Source: Clytia hemisphaerica
Taxonomy: Eukaryota > Cnidaria > Hydrozoa > Leptothecata > Clytiidae
Length of the DNA: 64,000 nt
Reading direction: 5' to 3'
Assembly (NCBI GenBank): GCA_902728285.1
Contig: CACVBU010000681.1
Location: forward strand, 3,140,413 to 3,204,412
Positions 54,101 through 62,100 of this stretch are shown piece by piece. The stretch's first letter is position 1, and every line of letters starts with the position of its first letter. The notes beneath the pieces were generated by a model. That model was given only the letters and a program-made list of their open reading frames with translations, was not told the origin of the DNA and searched no databases. Both the position numbers and the translations under genes were made by a program.

Positions 54101-56952
54101 TGGCTGAAGTGGTTTTTCCCGGGAAATTCTTATTTGCCTTAAAAGACGGATTTTCGTATTTTGGGGAAATTCCCTTTAACCAAATAAGAAAATATAGCTT
54201 TTTTCAATGTTGACTCATTATTTTTTTCAGATTTTTTGCACAATGATGCAAAATGGCGCCTAAAATGTGTCGGAGCCCGATTTTCGAAAAAAAATATATT
54301 TTGGCAAATTTGGGCCAAAAACTGCCTAAAAATAGGGTTTTTTTGACTTTGTGCAAAATCCTGTCATTACTTTTTTCTGATTTTTTGTACAAAGATGGAG
54401 GGCAAGATTCTCTAAAGAATGGCTGAAGTGGTTTTTCCCGATGATGCAAAATGGCAATGCCCAGAACGTGACGGAGCCCGATTTTCGAAAAAAAATATAT
54501 TTGGGCAAATTTGGGCCAAAAACTGCCTAATAATAGGGTTTTTTGGACTTTGTGCAAAATCCTGTCATTACTTTTTTCTGATTTTTTGTACAAAGATGGA
54601 GGGCAAGATTCTCTAAAGAATGGCTGAAGTGGTTTTAACCGATGATGCAAAATGGCAATGCCCAGAACGTGACGGAGCCCGATTTTCGAAAAAATATATA
54701 TTTGGGCAAATTTGGGCCAAAAACTGCCTAAAAATAGGGTTTTTTGGACTTTGTGCAAAATCCTGTCATTACTTTTTTCTGATTTTTTGTACAAAGATGG
54801 AGGGCAAGATTCTCTAAAGAATGGCTGAAGTGGTTTTTCCTGGAAAATTCATATTCGCCTTAAAAGACGGATTTTTGTATTTTGGGGAAATTCCCTTTAA
54901 CCAAATAAGAAAATATATTTCTTTTCTCAATGTTGACTCATAGTTTTTTTCTGATTTTTTGCACAATGATGCAAAATGACAATGCCCAAAATGTGACGGA
55001 GCCAGATTTTTAAGGAAATTTTTTTTGGGCAAATTTGGGCCAAAAACTGCTTAAAAGGTTTTTTGGGCCTGAATGTTTTACGTGATTTTCGTATTTGGGG
55101 AAATTCCTTTTTACCATTTTACATTATTCAACACACAAGCTTTATTTTTCCATTCTGAATTTTTGTACAATTATTGTCACTTTTTTCTTATTTTCATCTG
55201 ATGTTAATCATTAGGTAGGTCCATTCAGCATATTGCTTGTTATTTTCTATTTTTATTTTTTCGCCGACCGACAGACCCTCTTTTTTGGTTACCTTGGCCC
55301 GTAAAACAACAGATTAAATTGGCCTCGCCTTGTCTTTTCCAAAATTGTTTTTTTGTTTGCTTATTTTTTTTTCGTAGTAATCTATCATAGTTCGACCGTG
55401 GTCGGGACTGAAACAACTTGGAAAATTTTGTTTGCTGAAACAACACACTTTGTTTAAGAACCAGCAAGTTTTTGCAGAGGCTTAACTTTTTTATTTTTAT
55501 ATAAATGTTTCCGTTTCATACCAGACACATATTTCATATCAGGACAGTGTCTTACTATTGTTATATTGTGCTGATATAAACAAAAAATTGTTTATCTTTT
55601 CCTCTTTCTGACCGATCTTGCTCCACATCCGTGTCAATCCAATACCAAAAAGCTTGTGAATCAAAATTGATGAGTAAGCAAACGATATCACTCTTATTTG
55701 AAAACAAATACTTTAACTGTTCCAATAATTTGGCACTTTGAGCCTTAAATAGTTATAATAGTTACACGTTTTTATAAAAAACAAACTATATGAGAATAAT
55801 AAGGCTAAAATATTAATAACAAGTTAAGAACATTTTAAGGCTTCGCGGAAAAACGATTATGTGTTATTCAGCAGAGGGTGCTTGTAATTTTTGTACTTTT
55901 GTATATCTCAAGGTTTTTCCTCAATACGACTATTTGAAACGTGCTGATATGATAGGTTTGATAGGAATGTCAATTTTCAAAATCAAGCCCATAGTCCTGC
56001 ACCTCCATCTTGTGATTTTAAGTCCTATTGTCCCCGACGGATTATTATCGAACATTTTCTATAAAAAAAGCTATTAAAATTGCTTTATGTAGAGGGTTAT
56101 GTTTTTATCTCGATTTTCAATTTTTGTCGTGTACTTTGGTCAAATGGTTTGTAAGATAAGCTCTGAAGTATAGATTCTTATCAGGGGAATTGTATTAGCT
56201 GGCATGTTCTGTAGGCATAACAAGACCAGCTAAGACCACCCGCTTTTATAAAACTAGCATAGCGAGTTTATGTATGTATATTTTAAGCGACGGAAACGGT
56301 TAGCTTGTTATTTGTCTAGATCCTGAATGACTGATCGACGGTAAATAAGCACTTTTACTCTCCTCAATTTGTCGGGTCAGAATACGGGTTATTCCAAATC
56401 GCTTCAGTCACTCCGCGGTTCTCAAAAGTGCAAATACACAAGCTCGCTACTATTTGATATCGCAAATTTTTTCGAGTAGTTCAGTGTTCAGTGTTTGCTC
56501 TTTCAATATTTATACAGTGCGTACTCCTGATTTAAGGCGCTAACGTCTTGCTCTTCTCGGTCATAAATCTGTTAGCTGACGCTCTCTAATTTGACGCTCC
56601 AATATTCAATGATATTGAAATTCACCGTCACCGAGAAACTTTCATAAACTACGCTCTTTTATTTGATACGCTCCATTATTCAATATGAATCCAACTCCCC
56701 TTGAAAATCGAATCAGAGAGCGTCAACTGTATTTTAAAAATAATTCTCCCTGATTCAACACAGGATGAATTAGAAACAACGAAGCGAAGTTACGAAGAAC
56801 AATTACGAACACTTACTGATCATCTGTGCGGGATGAACGAAAAACTGACGTCACAAAAAGATGAGATTGATGAGCTGAAGACGGGTGGTGGTGGCAGTGC
56901 TAAAGGAAGTACTTTGGGCGGTAAATTTCAATTACCAGGGCGTAAGAAGTGA
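30200..56952 (+). CDS. PPP1R21: PPP1R21 (KLRAQ / TTKRSYEDQ protein), complete, 28 coding exons
   Basis: Coding exons: 30200-30259, 30464-30532, 31011-31088, 31273-31344, 32099-32409, 32828-32874, 34180-34227, 34491-34543, 34890-34979, 35736-35795, 36477-36578, 37061-37149, 37723-37859, 38218-38295, 38770-38831, 40472-40537, 40952-41038, 41152-41179, 41713-41738 (or from 41673), 42449-42544, 42941-42979, 43962-44024, 44772-44846, 45790-45894, 46317-46352, 47509-47586, 51249-51389, 56764-56952. All are GT-AG; phases agree and give 794 codons, against about 780 in the human protein. The first 200 residues are the KLRAQ coiled coil ('ARAQITVLKKGVVDEQ', 'DSLQFRNSQLSKRVEILQ'). The centre carries 'HNLPTYTDRLKTTDDC' and 'DKEHWMLEAQLVKAKFEKE'. 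The last exon has the signature 'ELETTKRSYEEQL' followed by 'LTDHLCGMNEKL' and a basic tail. In vertebrates it is a subunit of the Rab5-binding FERRY complex on early endosomes; a PP1-regulatory role was proposed by name. The uncertain point is exon 19, whose acceptor choice is fixed only by phase. Confidence 0.92.
31700..32045 (+). repeat. Microsatellite plus VNTR repeat, intron 4 copy
   Basis: It starts TATTCTCAACTTCAGTTGAG, then a TGTC/TGTG microsatellite, then two units of about 155 bp containing 'CACACTTGTTC' and 'GAATATCTGGGGGT'. The same layout with five units occurs at 49817-50640. It lies directly upstream of exon 5. Confidence 0.75.
32902..33142. mobile_element. MITE with GGTCTCCACTTGCGCG ends
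   Basis: The left end GACCGGTCTCCACTTGCGCG is inverted at the right (complement of AAGTGGAGACTGGCC). It is about 240 bp with no coding capacity. The target duplication is unclear. Confidence 0.65.
33235..34066. mobile_element. Long-TIR MITE with CCGGGTGYGCCAC ends
   Basis: Inverted repeats of about 215 bp at each side, sharing 'TTTTGATCTAATGAA' and 'TTTTTAACGTTTTCGAGCA'-like text, are flanked by TA (33233-33234 and 34067-34068). It has Tc1/mariner-type features and is non-coding. It occupies most of the intron before exon 7. Confidence 0.85.
35033..35174. mobile_element. Palindromic MITE in the intron after exon 9
   Basis: AATCACGACGACGAAGGAAAA and TTTTTCGTCCGTCGTCGTGATT form a near-perfect hairpin around a short spacer. 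The outermost words CGAGGTTA / TAACCTCG extend it. Confidence 0.75.
35835..36190. repeat. Foldback repeat built from CGCAAAAGTTTRTGCTCGCG
   Basis: The word TTCGCAAAAGTTTGTGCTCG occurs in both orientations at least four times, giving a self-complementary block. There is no gene; the ends are not sharply defined. Confidence 0.6.
37388..37534. mobile_element. Small foldback repeat
   Basis: GTGTGTCCAGTTTTAGAGC at the left pairs with GCTCTAAAACTGAACACAC at the right across about 100 bp. Confidence 0.6.
39095..40300 (+). repeat. GGACCTACC-family TIR element, complete copy with a 476-bp tandem duplication
   Basis: The left end GGACCTACC is followed by a hairpin-forming segment (GGACCTACCCCGG...GGTGGAGGTCC) and a GTTC microsatellite. 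Then come two nearly identical units 476 bp apart (for example 39361 and 39836), and the right end GGTAGGTCC at 40292-40300. It lies in the intron before exon 16. The ORFs inside are repeat translations. Confidence 0.8.
41284..41412 (+). repeat. Deleted relic of the GGACCTACC family
   Basis: It has the left end CGGACCTACCTGGAGGTCC with a GTTC microsatellite and then, almost at once, a right-end-like phrase ending CAGCATCCAGCTTGTT. The tandem units are missing. Confidence 0.6.
43217..43351. mobile_element. Palindromic MITE with TGCACCATTGC ends
   Basis: ATGCACCATTGCAATGTCTTC and its near complement GAAGACATGGCAATGGTGCAT enclose a second inverted pair, CAGCTGATTGGTTG / CAACCAATCAGCT. The block is about 140 bp. 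Confidence 0.75.
43371..43660. repeat. Direct and inverted copies of CATGTTTGGTTAAGCTACG
   Basis: The 38-bp phrase at 43371-43409 recurs at 43550-43588 and, inverted and shorter, at about 43630-43655. A GGTAGGTCC end of the GGACCTACC family lies between them (near 43525). Confidence 0.6.
43690..43938 (-). mobile_element. tRNA-derived SINE in the intron before exon 22
   Basis: On the minus strand, 43938-43867 reads as a tRNA-like head. It has an A box TGACCGAGTGG (plus-strand 43920-43930) and a B box GGTTCGAATTC (plus-strand 43876-43886), with an acceptor stem that pairs imperfectly. A non-tRNA body continues to about 43690. The anticodon arm does not fold cleanly, so this is a SINE head or tRNA pseudogene rather than a working tRNA. 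Its end lies only 23 bp from the exon 22 acceptor. Confidence 0.65.
44290..44531. mobile_element. MITE with GATTTAWAAAGCCCG ends
   Basis: GATTTAAAAAGCCCGAAGG...GCTAGATGTCG at the left is mirrored by CGACATCTAGCACCTCGGGC...TTTATAAATC at the right. It is a non-coding palindromic element of about 240 bp. Confidence 0.75.
44988..45520. mobile_element. TIR element with CCTGGACCAAG ends
   Basis: CCCTGGACCAAG...AGTTTTTTGAAAGTGGTACC is mirrored by GGTACCCCTTCAAAAAAAACT...CTTGGTCCAGG. A related, rearranged copy sharing 'GTCAAACGGCGCTACATCA' lies at about 62140-62350 in the SKP2-like gene. Confidence 0.7.
46030..46260 (+). repeat. Intronic repeat, outlying copy of the 47640-48780 array
   Basis: The phrase 'CTTGGTTAGCCTCATTCCTCG' through 'GTGCCTTTCGATAAGACC' is shared almost base for base with the tandem units downstream, separated from them by exons 25 and 26. 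Confidence 0.75.
47640..48780 (+). repeat. Tandem duplication array in the intron after exon 26
   Basis: A unit of about 430 bp containing 'ATCGTATTATCATATAACAC', 'GACTCCAGTCTAATGTCC' and 'TAGTAGTGCTATTTAAGGCC' repeats two to three times with deletions. The approximately 75-bp part ending GACTCCAGTCT also occurs inverted at 51035-51110 and 51801-51880, on the two sides of exon 27. Confidence 0.8.
49221..49314. mobile_element. AACGTT palindromic MITE, copy 1
   Basis: CAGCTGGCACACAACGTT at the left and AACGTTGTGTACCAGCTG at the right enclose several further AACGTT words. A close copy is at 60420-60515 and a partial one at 62390-62457. Short palindromic AACGTT elements of this kind are widespread in animal genomes. 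Confidence 0.75.
49817..50640 (+). repeat. Microsatellite plus five-unit VNTR repeat
   Basis: It starts ATTCTCAACTTCAGTTGAG, then a TGTC/TG microsatellite (49850-49895), then about five units of roughly 150 bp, each with 'GGGGCAGCCTGGAGACTT', 'TTTGGCACACTTGTTCC' and 'CTGGGGACGAGTTTTTC'. The minus-strand ORF at 49906-50250 is the translated repeat. Confidence 0.85.
51390..53784. other. Long intron 27, first part; no gene
   Basis: It contains the direct partner (51801-51935) of a segment upstream of exon 27 (51035-51172). A GAAGGGGTCCAATTTGGTCTGT dimer lies near 52683-52735. Nothing coding was recognised. Confidence 0.4.
53785..55222 (+). repeat. GGACCTACC-family TIR element with approximately 201-bp tandem units
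   Basis: The left end GGACCTACCTCC carries a CCGT microsatellite and the right end is GGTAGGTCC (55214-55222). Between them are four tandem units of about 200 bp (starting near 53925, 54243, 54440 and 54641) containing 'GATGCAAAATGGCAATGCCC' and 'GGAGGGCAAGATTCTC'. The ends match the 39095-40300 copy but the tandem unit differs in length and sequence. Confidence 0.8.
55507..55720 (+). repeat. Dispersed 215-bp repeat, copy 1 (pairs with 59810-60025)
   Basis: The passage 'TCAGGACAGTGTCTT', 'CTTGCTCCACATCCGTGTCA' and 'GATGAGTAAGCAAA' recurs at 59810-60025 in the same orientation at high similarity. One copy is in the last PPP1R21 intron, the other in an intron of the SKP2-like gene. Confidence 0.8.
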
Positions 56953-57609
56953 TAAATCTTTTTTAATGATTTTAAATGCCTCTTTTTGTTTGTGAAGATA
57001 TTCGTACTAGTACTAGTTAAGGGTTGGTCTAGCTAAATAATACATTTTTCTGTTTTGTTTTTCTGACGCACTCGCTGTCGTTGAGAAATTAACCAATAAT
57101 TGTTGAGATATTTTGATATAATATCATGATGTATTTGGACTTTGTACACTATTTTAAATGACTTCCTCCAAGCTGTATTTTCCGCAATTTGAATTTCATC
57201 TTTCTTTGGAATGTCTTTATTGGTTAGTTTTAATTACGCAGTAATTACGACTAGTTGGGACTATGAAATTTTCTTGCTTTCCTATTGGTCGAATTTTATT
57301 TGGTTCGTCCATTCTCAAAGTTTGAAGACAGAGCATTAGTTTTTTTTAGAACAGGTTTTTTTTAGAAATTTATCGATTACTATTATTATTTATCTTGAAA
57401 TTGAATTCGAATTGACACAAATCTTACCCAAAATAATTTTTTATCGAATTTTCCTTTTTACTTTTGTTTTTATTTTTGTTGAAATATTGATTTTTCTATA
57501 ACCTTTCTTTTAAATTATATTTGCGTTCGATCAAGTCTGGAGGTCAACCCTGAAGTTGAGATCCTGTTAGGGGTCATTTACATTATCGAGATGTTTACTG
57601 TTTCGTACT
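56953..57609. other. 3' flank of PPP1R21
   Basis: This follows the stop codon at 56950-56952. No unambiguous AATAAA was found near the stop; AAATAATACA near 57035 is the closest candidate. No other feature was recognised. Confidence 0.35.
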
Positions 57610-57792
57610 GGAATACCCAAATTTCCTTTAGCAGATTCATGTAAAAAATCACGAAAAAACATCAGGTAAAGCTGTTTTTGGCTGAGATATACATTTTGAA
57701 AACAATATGCTTATGTGTGCAATTTTCAGCCAATCAGAGCTTTACTCGACGTTTTTCGTGACTTTTTTACATGAATTTACTAATAGGAAATG
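57610..57792. mobile_element. Palindromic MITE between the two genes
   Basis: AAATTTCC...TTCATGTAAAAAATCACG at the left is mirrored by CGTGACTTTTTTACATGAA...GGAAATGCG at the right. A second inverted pair (GGTAAAGCT / AGCTTTACTC) lies inside. Confidence 0.75.
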
Positions 57793-59165
57793 CGTGTATT
57801 TTTATCTACTTTTGATCAATCAGCGCTATCCTTCCTTGTTCGTCTCCTTTTACCACCACCTTTACATATCTTTAAAGGGCGTTTGATAAAGGAATGAGAG
57901 GAAAAACTTTATAGAATGTAAAACTAAAATGTTCTGTTTCATAGAGGACAACAGACCTGCGAAATATATTACAAAATTTCAACGTTACATTCAATGCTAA
58001 AATTCTTCAAAGATAGCCAAATTTGAAACTCGAAATTAAAAATTTTAAACTTTATACTAGAGGGTATATATTTGAACCAGGGGTTAACAGGCTTGGTTGA
58101 AAAACCCTGACTAGCAGAGAGCTTACTCACTTATTTTGTAAAAGAAACTTTCTAACCCAAACATATAAAAATAATCCAATCTAACTTAACAATTGAAAAC
58201 CAGATATCTTTTTATAAATTTTTCGACTAAAAAAGTAATTAATTCTGATAAAAAGTGTCCGAAATGAAAAAAAGCTAATAATGCTCTTATACATTTTCAT
58301 CTGGCTGTATGAAAAGAGCACTAAATCCTTTATGACCAATATCGCCGTTCAATTCTGCACTATTTTATTGTTTCATATTCATTATTTCAACAAATTCGGA
58401 CGACATAAAATCATAAAGGGTTAATCGGTATGTAGGAAGATTCTTTCGCGAAAAAGTCACCCTTTGGAGAATCATTATTGACTTGGTGACCCTCAAAAAA
58501 ACGTTTTCTTATCCTAAGAAAGGATTTCCTTTTCTTTTTGATTGACAACAAAATATTGAAGCCCTTAAAAGACACTTTGATGAAAAACCCAGCAACCCCT
58601 CCCCCCGTTTTTTTCCTCAAGTAACCAACCCATTTCAGCTTGGTTCCTGGCTTGATATAAAATACTATATCGTGTTTCGCAATAGTAAATCGAAATTTGT
58701 TTCACGAAATTAGTTCAACGTTGTGTGTGGGAAAAGTAGATTTCTGAGTTGCGTAATATCCCGCTTCTGTAGATATTATTAGGCTAGTCGTTTTCAACGA
58801 ACTAATAATTTCTGTCAGCTTGCTTGTAGGTGTAGATGGGGTAAAGGAACGACAAAATTCGCCGTCCACAACTCCCGCATGGTTAGTTGGTCTAGTTAGT
58901 TTGAATAGAGACTAGTTTCTAATTGTGTTGAGTACCTATAAAGGTTTTTGAACCTCGACACGACTAAGATCTAGTCTATCATATTGGTGTGTAATTCTAT
59001 CTATCCTTCTAACAATAAATTCTCATTGTTACTCAATTTTAGAAAAATAGACAAAAGAACAACAACTTCAAATAGAAAGATCAAAACAAACGATAAACAA
59101 AAAGAAACACACAAATTATTAAAAAAAAGAAAAATAATATTAGAAATAAAATACAGACCAGAAAT
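57793..59165. promoter_or_regulatory. Intergenic region and 5' flank of the SKP2-like gene
   Basis: No gene was seen. A pyrimidine-rich stretch ending CAATTTTAG at 59034-59042 could be the 3' splice site of a 5'-UTR intron 123 bp before the start codon. No TATA box was recognised. Confidence 0.3.
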
Positions 59166-62100
59166 ATGGCATCTTCACAACAATCAGAAAATAATGGTGT
59201 AAAATACAGACCACGAGAAGAAATAGTATATCAGCAATTCTTACAAGCTGATCTGGAAGTCCAAACCATAGATTGGAAAGATGATAAGGTAACATGATAT
59301 TTTTTTATCATCGATACTACTCAGTTTGATTTTATTGCAATTTGATTTCTTTTCCTGTATATGATCGATGGATTTTGATTTTTAAATCTAATTTCGATCT
59401 GAGCATCATCGTTTGTCAAAGAATCCAAGGGTCACTGTTAAGTACAGTTGACTGTCACTTTCTTATTTTTTTGCAAGAGTTGAATTTGAAAGATGAAAAG
59501 AAGGTAACAAGATATTTTTTTACTCTATATGGACTTTAAATTTTACATTTAGTAGCGATTGAAAAAACATGGTTGCTCAAGGATTCCAGAGACCACTGCT
59601 CAATTCTTAAGTCGCATTTTTTGACTGAAAGAAACTCGATAATTCAATTCAATTTTTGATAGGTTCTCGCTAATTCGAACTTGAAAGGGAAATTCCATTT
59701 CACCGAATTACACAGAGATTCGAATTAAACAAAATAATTTTAAGGGTATATTAAATATTTTTTATGGGAAATGAGAACTTTCTCCTATTAAAAGTTTTAT
59801 CTTTACATAAGTGTTTCCGTTTCATATCAGACACATATTTCAAATCAGGACAGTGTCTTGCTATTGTTATATTATGCTGGTATAAGCAAAAAATGTTTTT
59901 CTTTTCCTCTTTCTGATCAATCTTGCTCCACATCCGTGTCAATCCAATGTGAAAAAGCTTGTGAATTGAAATTGATGAGTAAGCAAAATGATATCACTGT
60001 TATTTAAAAACAAAACCTTTAAGGGAAGGTTAGAATAATGAAGGTTCGGACAGCCCTTTCTGTTCGAATGTTACGTCACAATCTTTGACGAATCAGATGG
60101 CTAAAGATAGATCACGTGACGTTCGAAAATCTATCCCACCTCACCTAGCTGGGCAAGCCCGTCTCCATCTGAACATTCCCTAAAAAAGCTGACTGAAACT
60201 TACTTTTTCTCAACATTTCAGGTAGAAGACAATGAAGAGGTGAAGTGTACTCCAGACGATTCGAACGAAGTCTGTGATTCCAAACGACCTCGTGTACCGT
60301 CCGCGTCAAATAGTGGCTCATCCTCTGAATCCTGTAAATCTAAGAAAAAGAAATGTAAAATTGTCGTCGAAGTAAGTTCATGTTCATGATAATTCCCATC
60401 TTCCGACAAAATTCCCTTCCCAGCCGGCACACAACGTTTTTTCAACGTTTTTCTAACGTTCACAACGTCCATATAACGTTAGATGAACGTTGAAACAACG
60501 TTATGTGGCGGCTGGGTTAGTTGTATCCAACAGTTTAAGGTAGTTTTTCGTCTCTTAAATATTCTGACTCCATGCTACTAGTAGGGGGAATTTTGTTCGA
60601 TTTTTTGGAATCGCTTGACTGTTTTGTTAGAAGCACTTGTTATACATTTTTGGAAAGCTAAGGGGTAGGGGAATCGAAATTACTATGTTTCAATTTTTTT
60701 TCGGACACTTTGGTGTGATTTTCGGACAAATATGACGGTCTCAGGCAAAAATCATAGGGTTAAAAATTAATGAAAATTTTAGCTCGAGAAAACAGAGACC
60801 TGTTGTATATTTTTGGAAAGCTCTCAAAAAATTAAGATTAGAGATATATTGCAAGTATAGGTGATTTCTGTACCTAACTCGAGATATTAACCCTTGAAAA
60901 CCGTGTTTTTCAGCCAGAAACAGCTATTTTGTCCAGTTTTTGCGCTTTTTGAAGCTCAATATCTCGAGTTACATTACAAAATGCCCTCTACTAAGCAAAG
61001 GATTTGAAAAATTCAACTGTTTAACTCTGTCCCTGGCTGAAGCAAAATAATATGCCCTCTTTAAAAGTTTGGTGCCGTCAATTTGATCAATCAAGACCAT
61101 TCTCTCGTTTCCCGCCATGTCAGTTATTTGTTTGATTGAACAAATTGCCGGTATCGAGCTGTGGTTCTACTCAGCAAAGATTACGCATTATTTTGCTTTA
61201 ATTGCCATGGCATGAGAAAGACAGAGATGTTCTATCTAGTGTTTAATAAGATGTCTGTGTTTACACCAGGCTTATCCAACAAGGACGAAATGTGAGCCAC
61301 AAACATACTCAACAAAATCGAAATCTTCAGAAATAACAACACAGTATAAACGAGATGTATTCGGCGGTGGTTGTTCTTCACTCTGTCTCAAAGGTAACCA
61401 AAAAAATATTTGTTTTAAGGGAATTAAGGTCTCACTACTCTTACTAATCCTGCTTTCTTATTTTAATGAAAAATCTATTTTTACATTTGCTGTTGTTTTT
61501 CACTTTCAAGAAAAAGAGATTTATGCATTTCACCTTTCATTTATTTAGTAGCCAAACATTGTCAGAAAATTTTGCGTCAATGCAATGAATTGAGGCATTT
61601 GACGTTATGTAATTCTGCTAATCTGCAAACTACGCATTATTTCATATAGTCAGCTGTGGTCTAAAAAGAATTGACCGGGTGCGAACAATCCAAAACCAAT
61701 CTTTTTGATCGAAAAATTTAGCCCAAATTCCTAAAAATCATCAACCAGACCTATCCAAATTATTTACCTGACGTCCCCGGTAACATTTTAGGTCACAGAT
61801 GATGTCATATAGACCCAACCTATTTAAAAAATTTTCGTGAGCAAACATGATCAATAATACAGCCTAGCTCCTGTACAATGATTGAGTGCAAATCTCTATA
61901 ATATACCACAGAGATCCTCTCATTTCGCTCCTTCACTCAAACTTTCATATTTTGTTTTTTTTAGACCAAACCAACCATTTTGCAAGCTTATTTGACGAAC
62001 TTGTATTGATAATTTTCAAACATTTCTCAAGAACGACTATTCTAAATTGTATGCGAGTCAGTAAAAGATGGAACAGACTAGGGTAGGAAAACAACTTTGT

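Noticed and set aside
54204..54794. A 196-codon minus-strand ORF with repeated YKKSEKSNDRILHKVQKT
   Set aside because: It is a translation of the approximately 201-bp tandem units of the GGACCTACC-family element.
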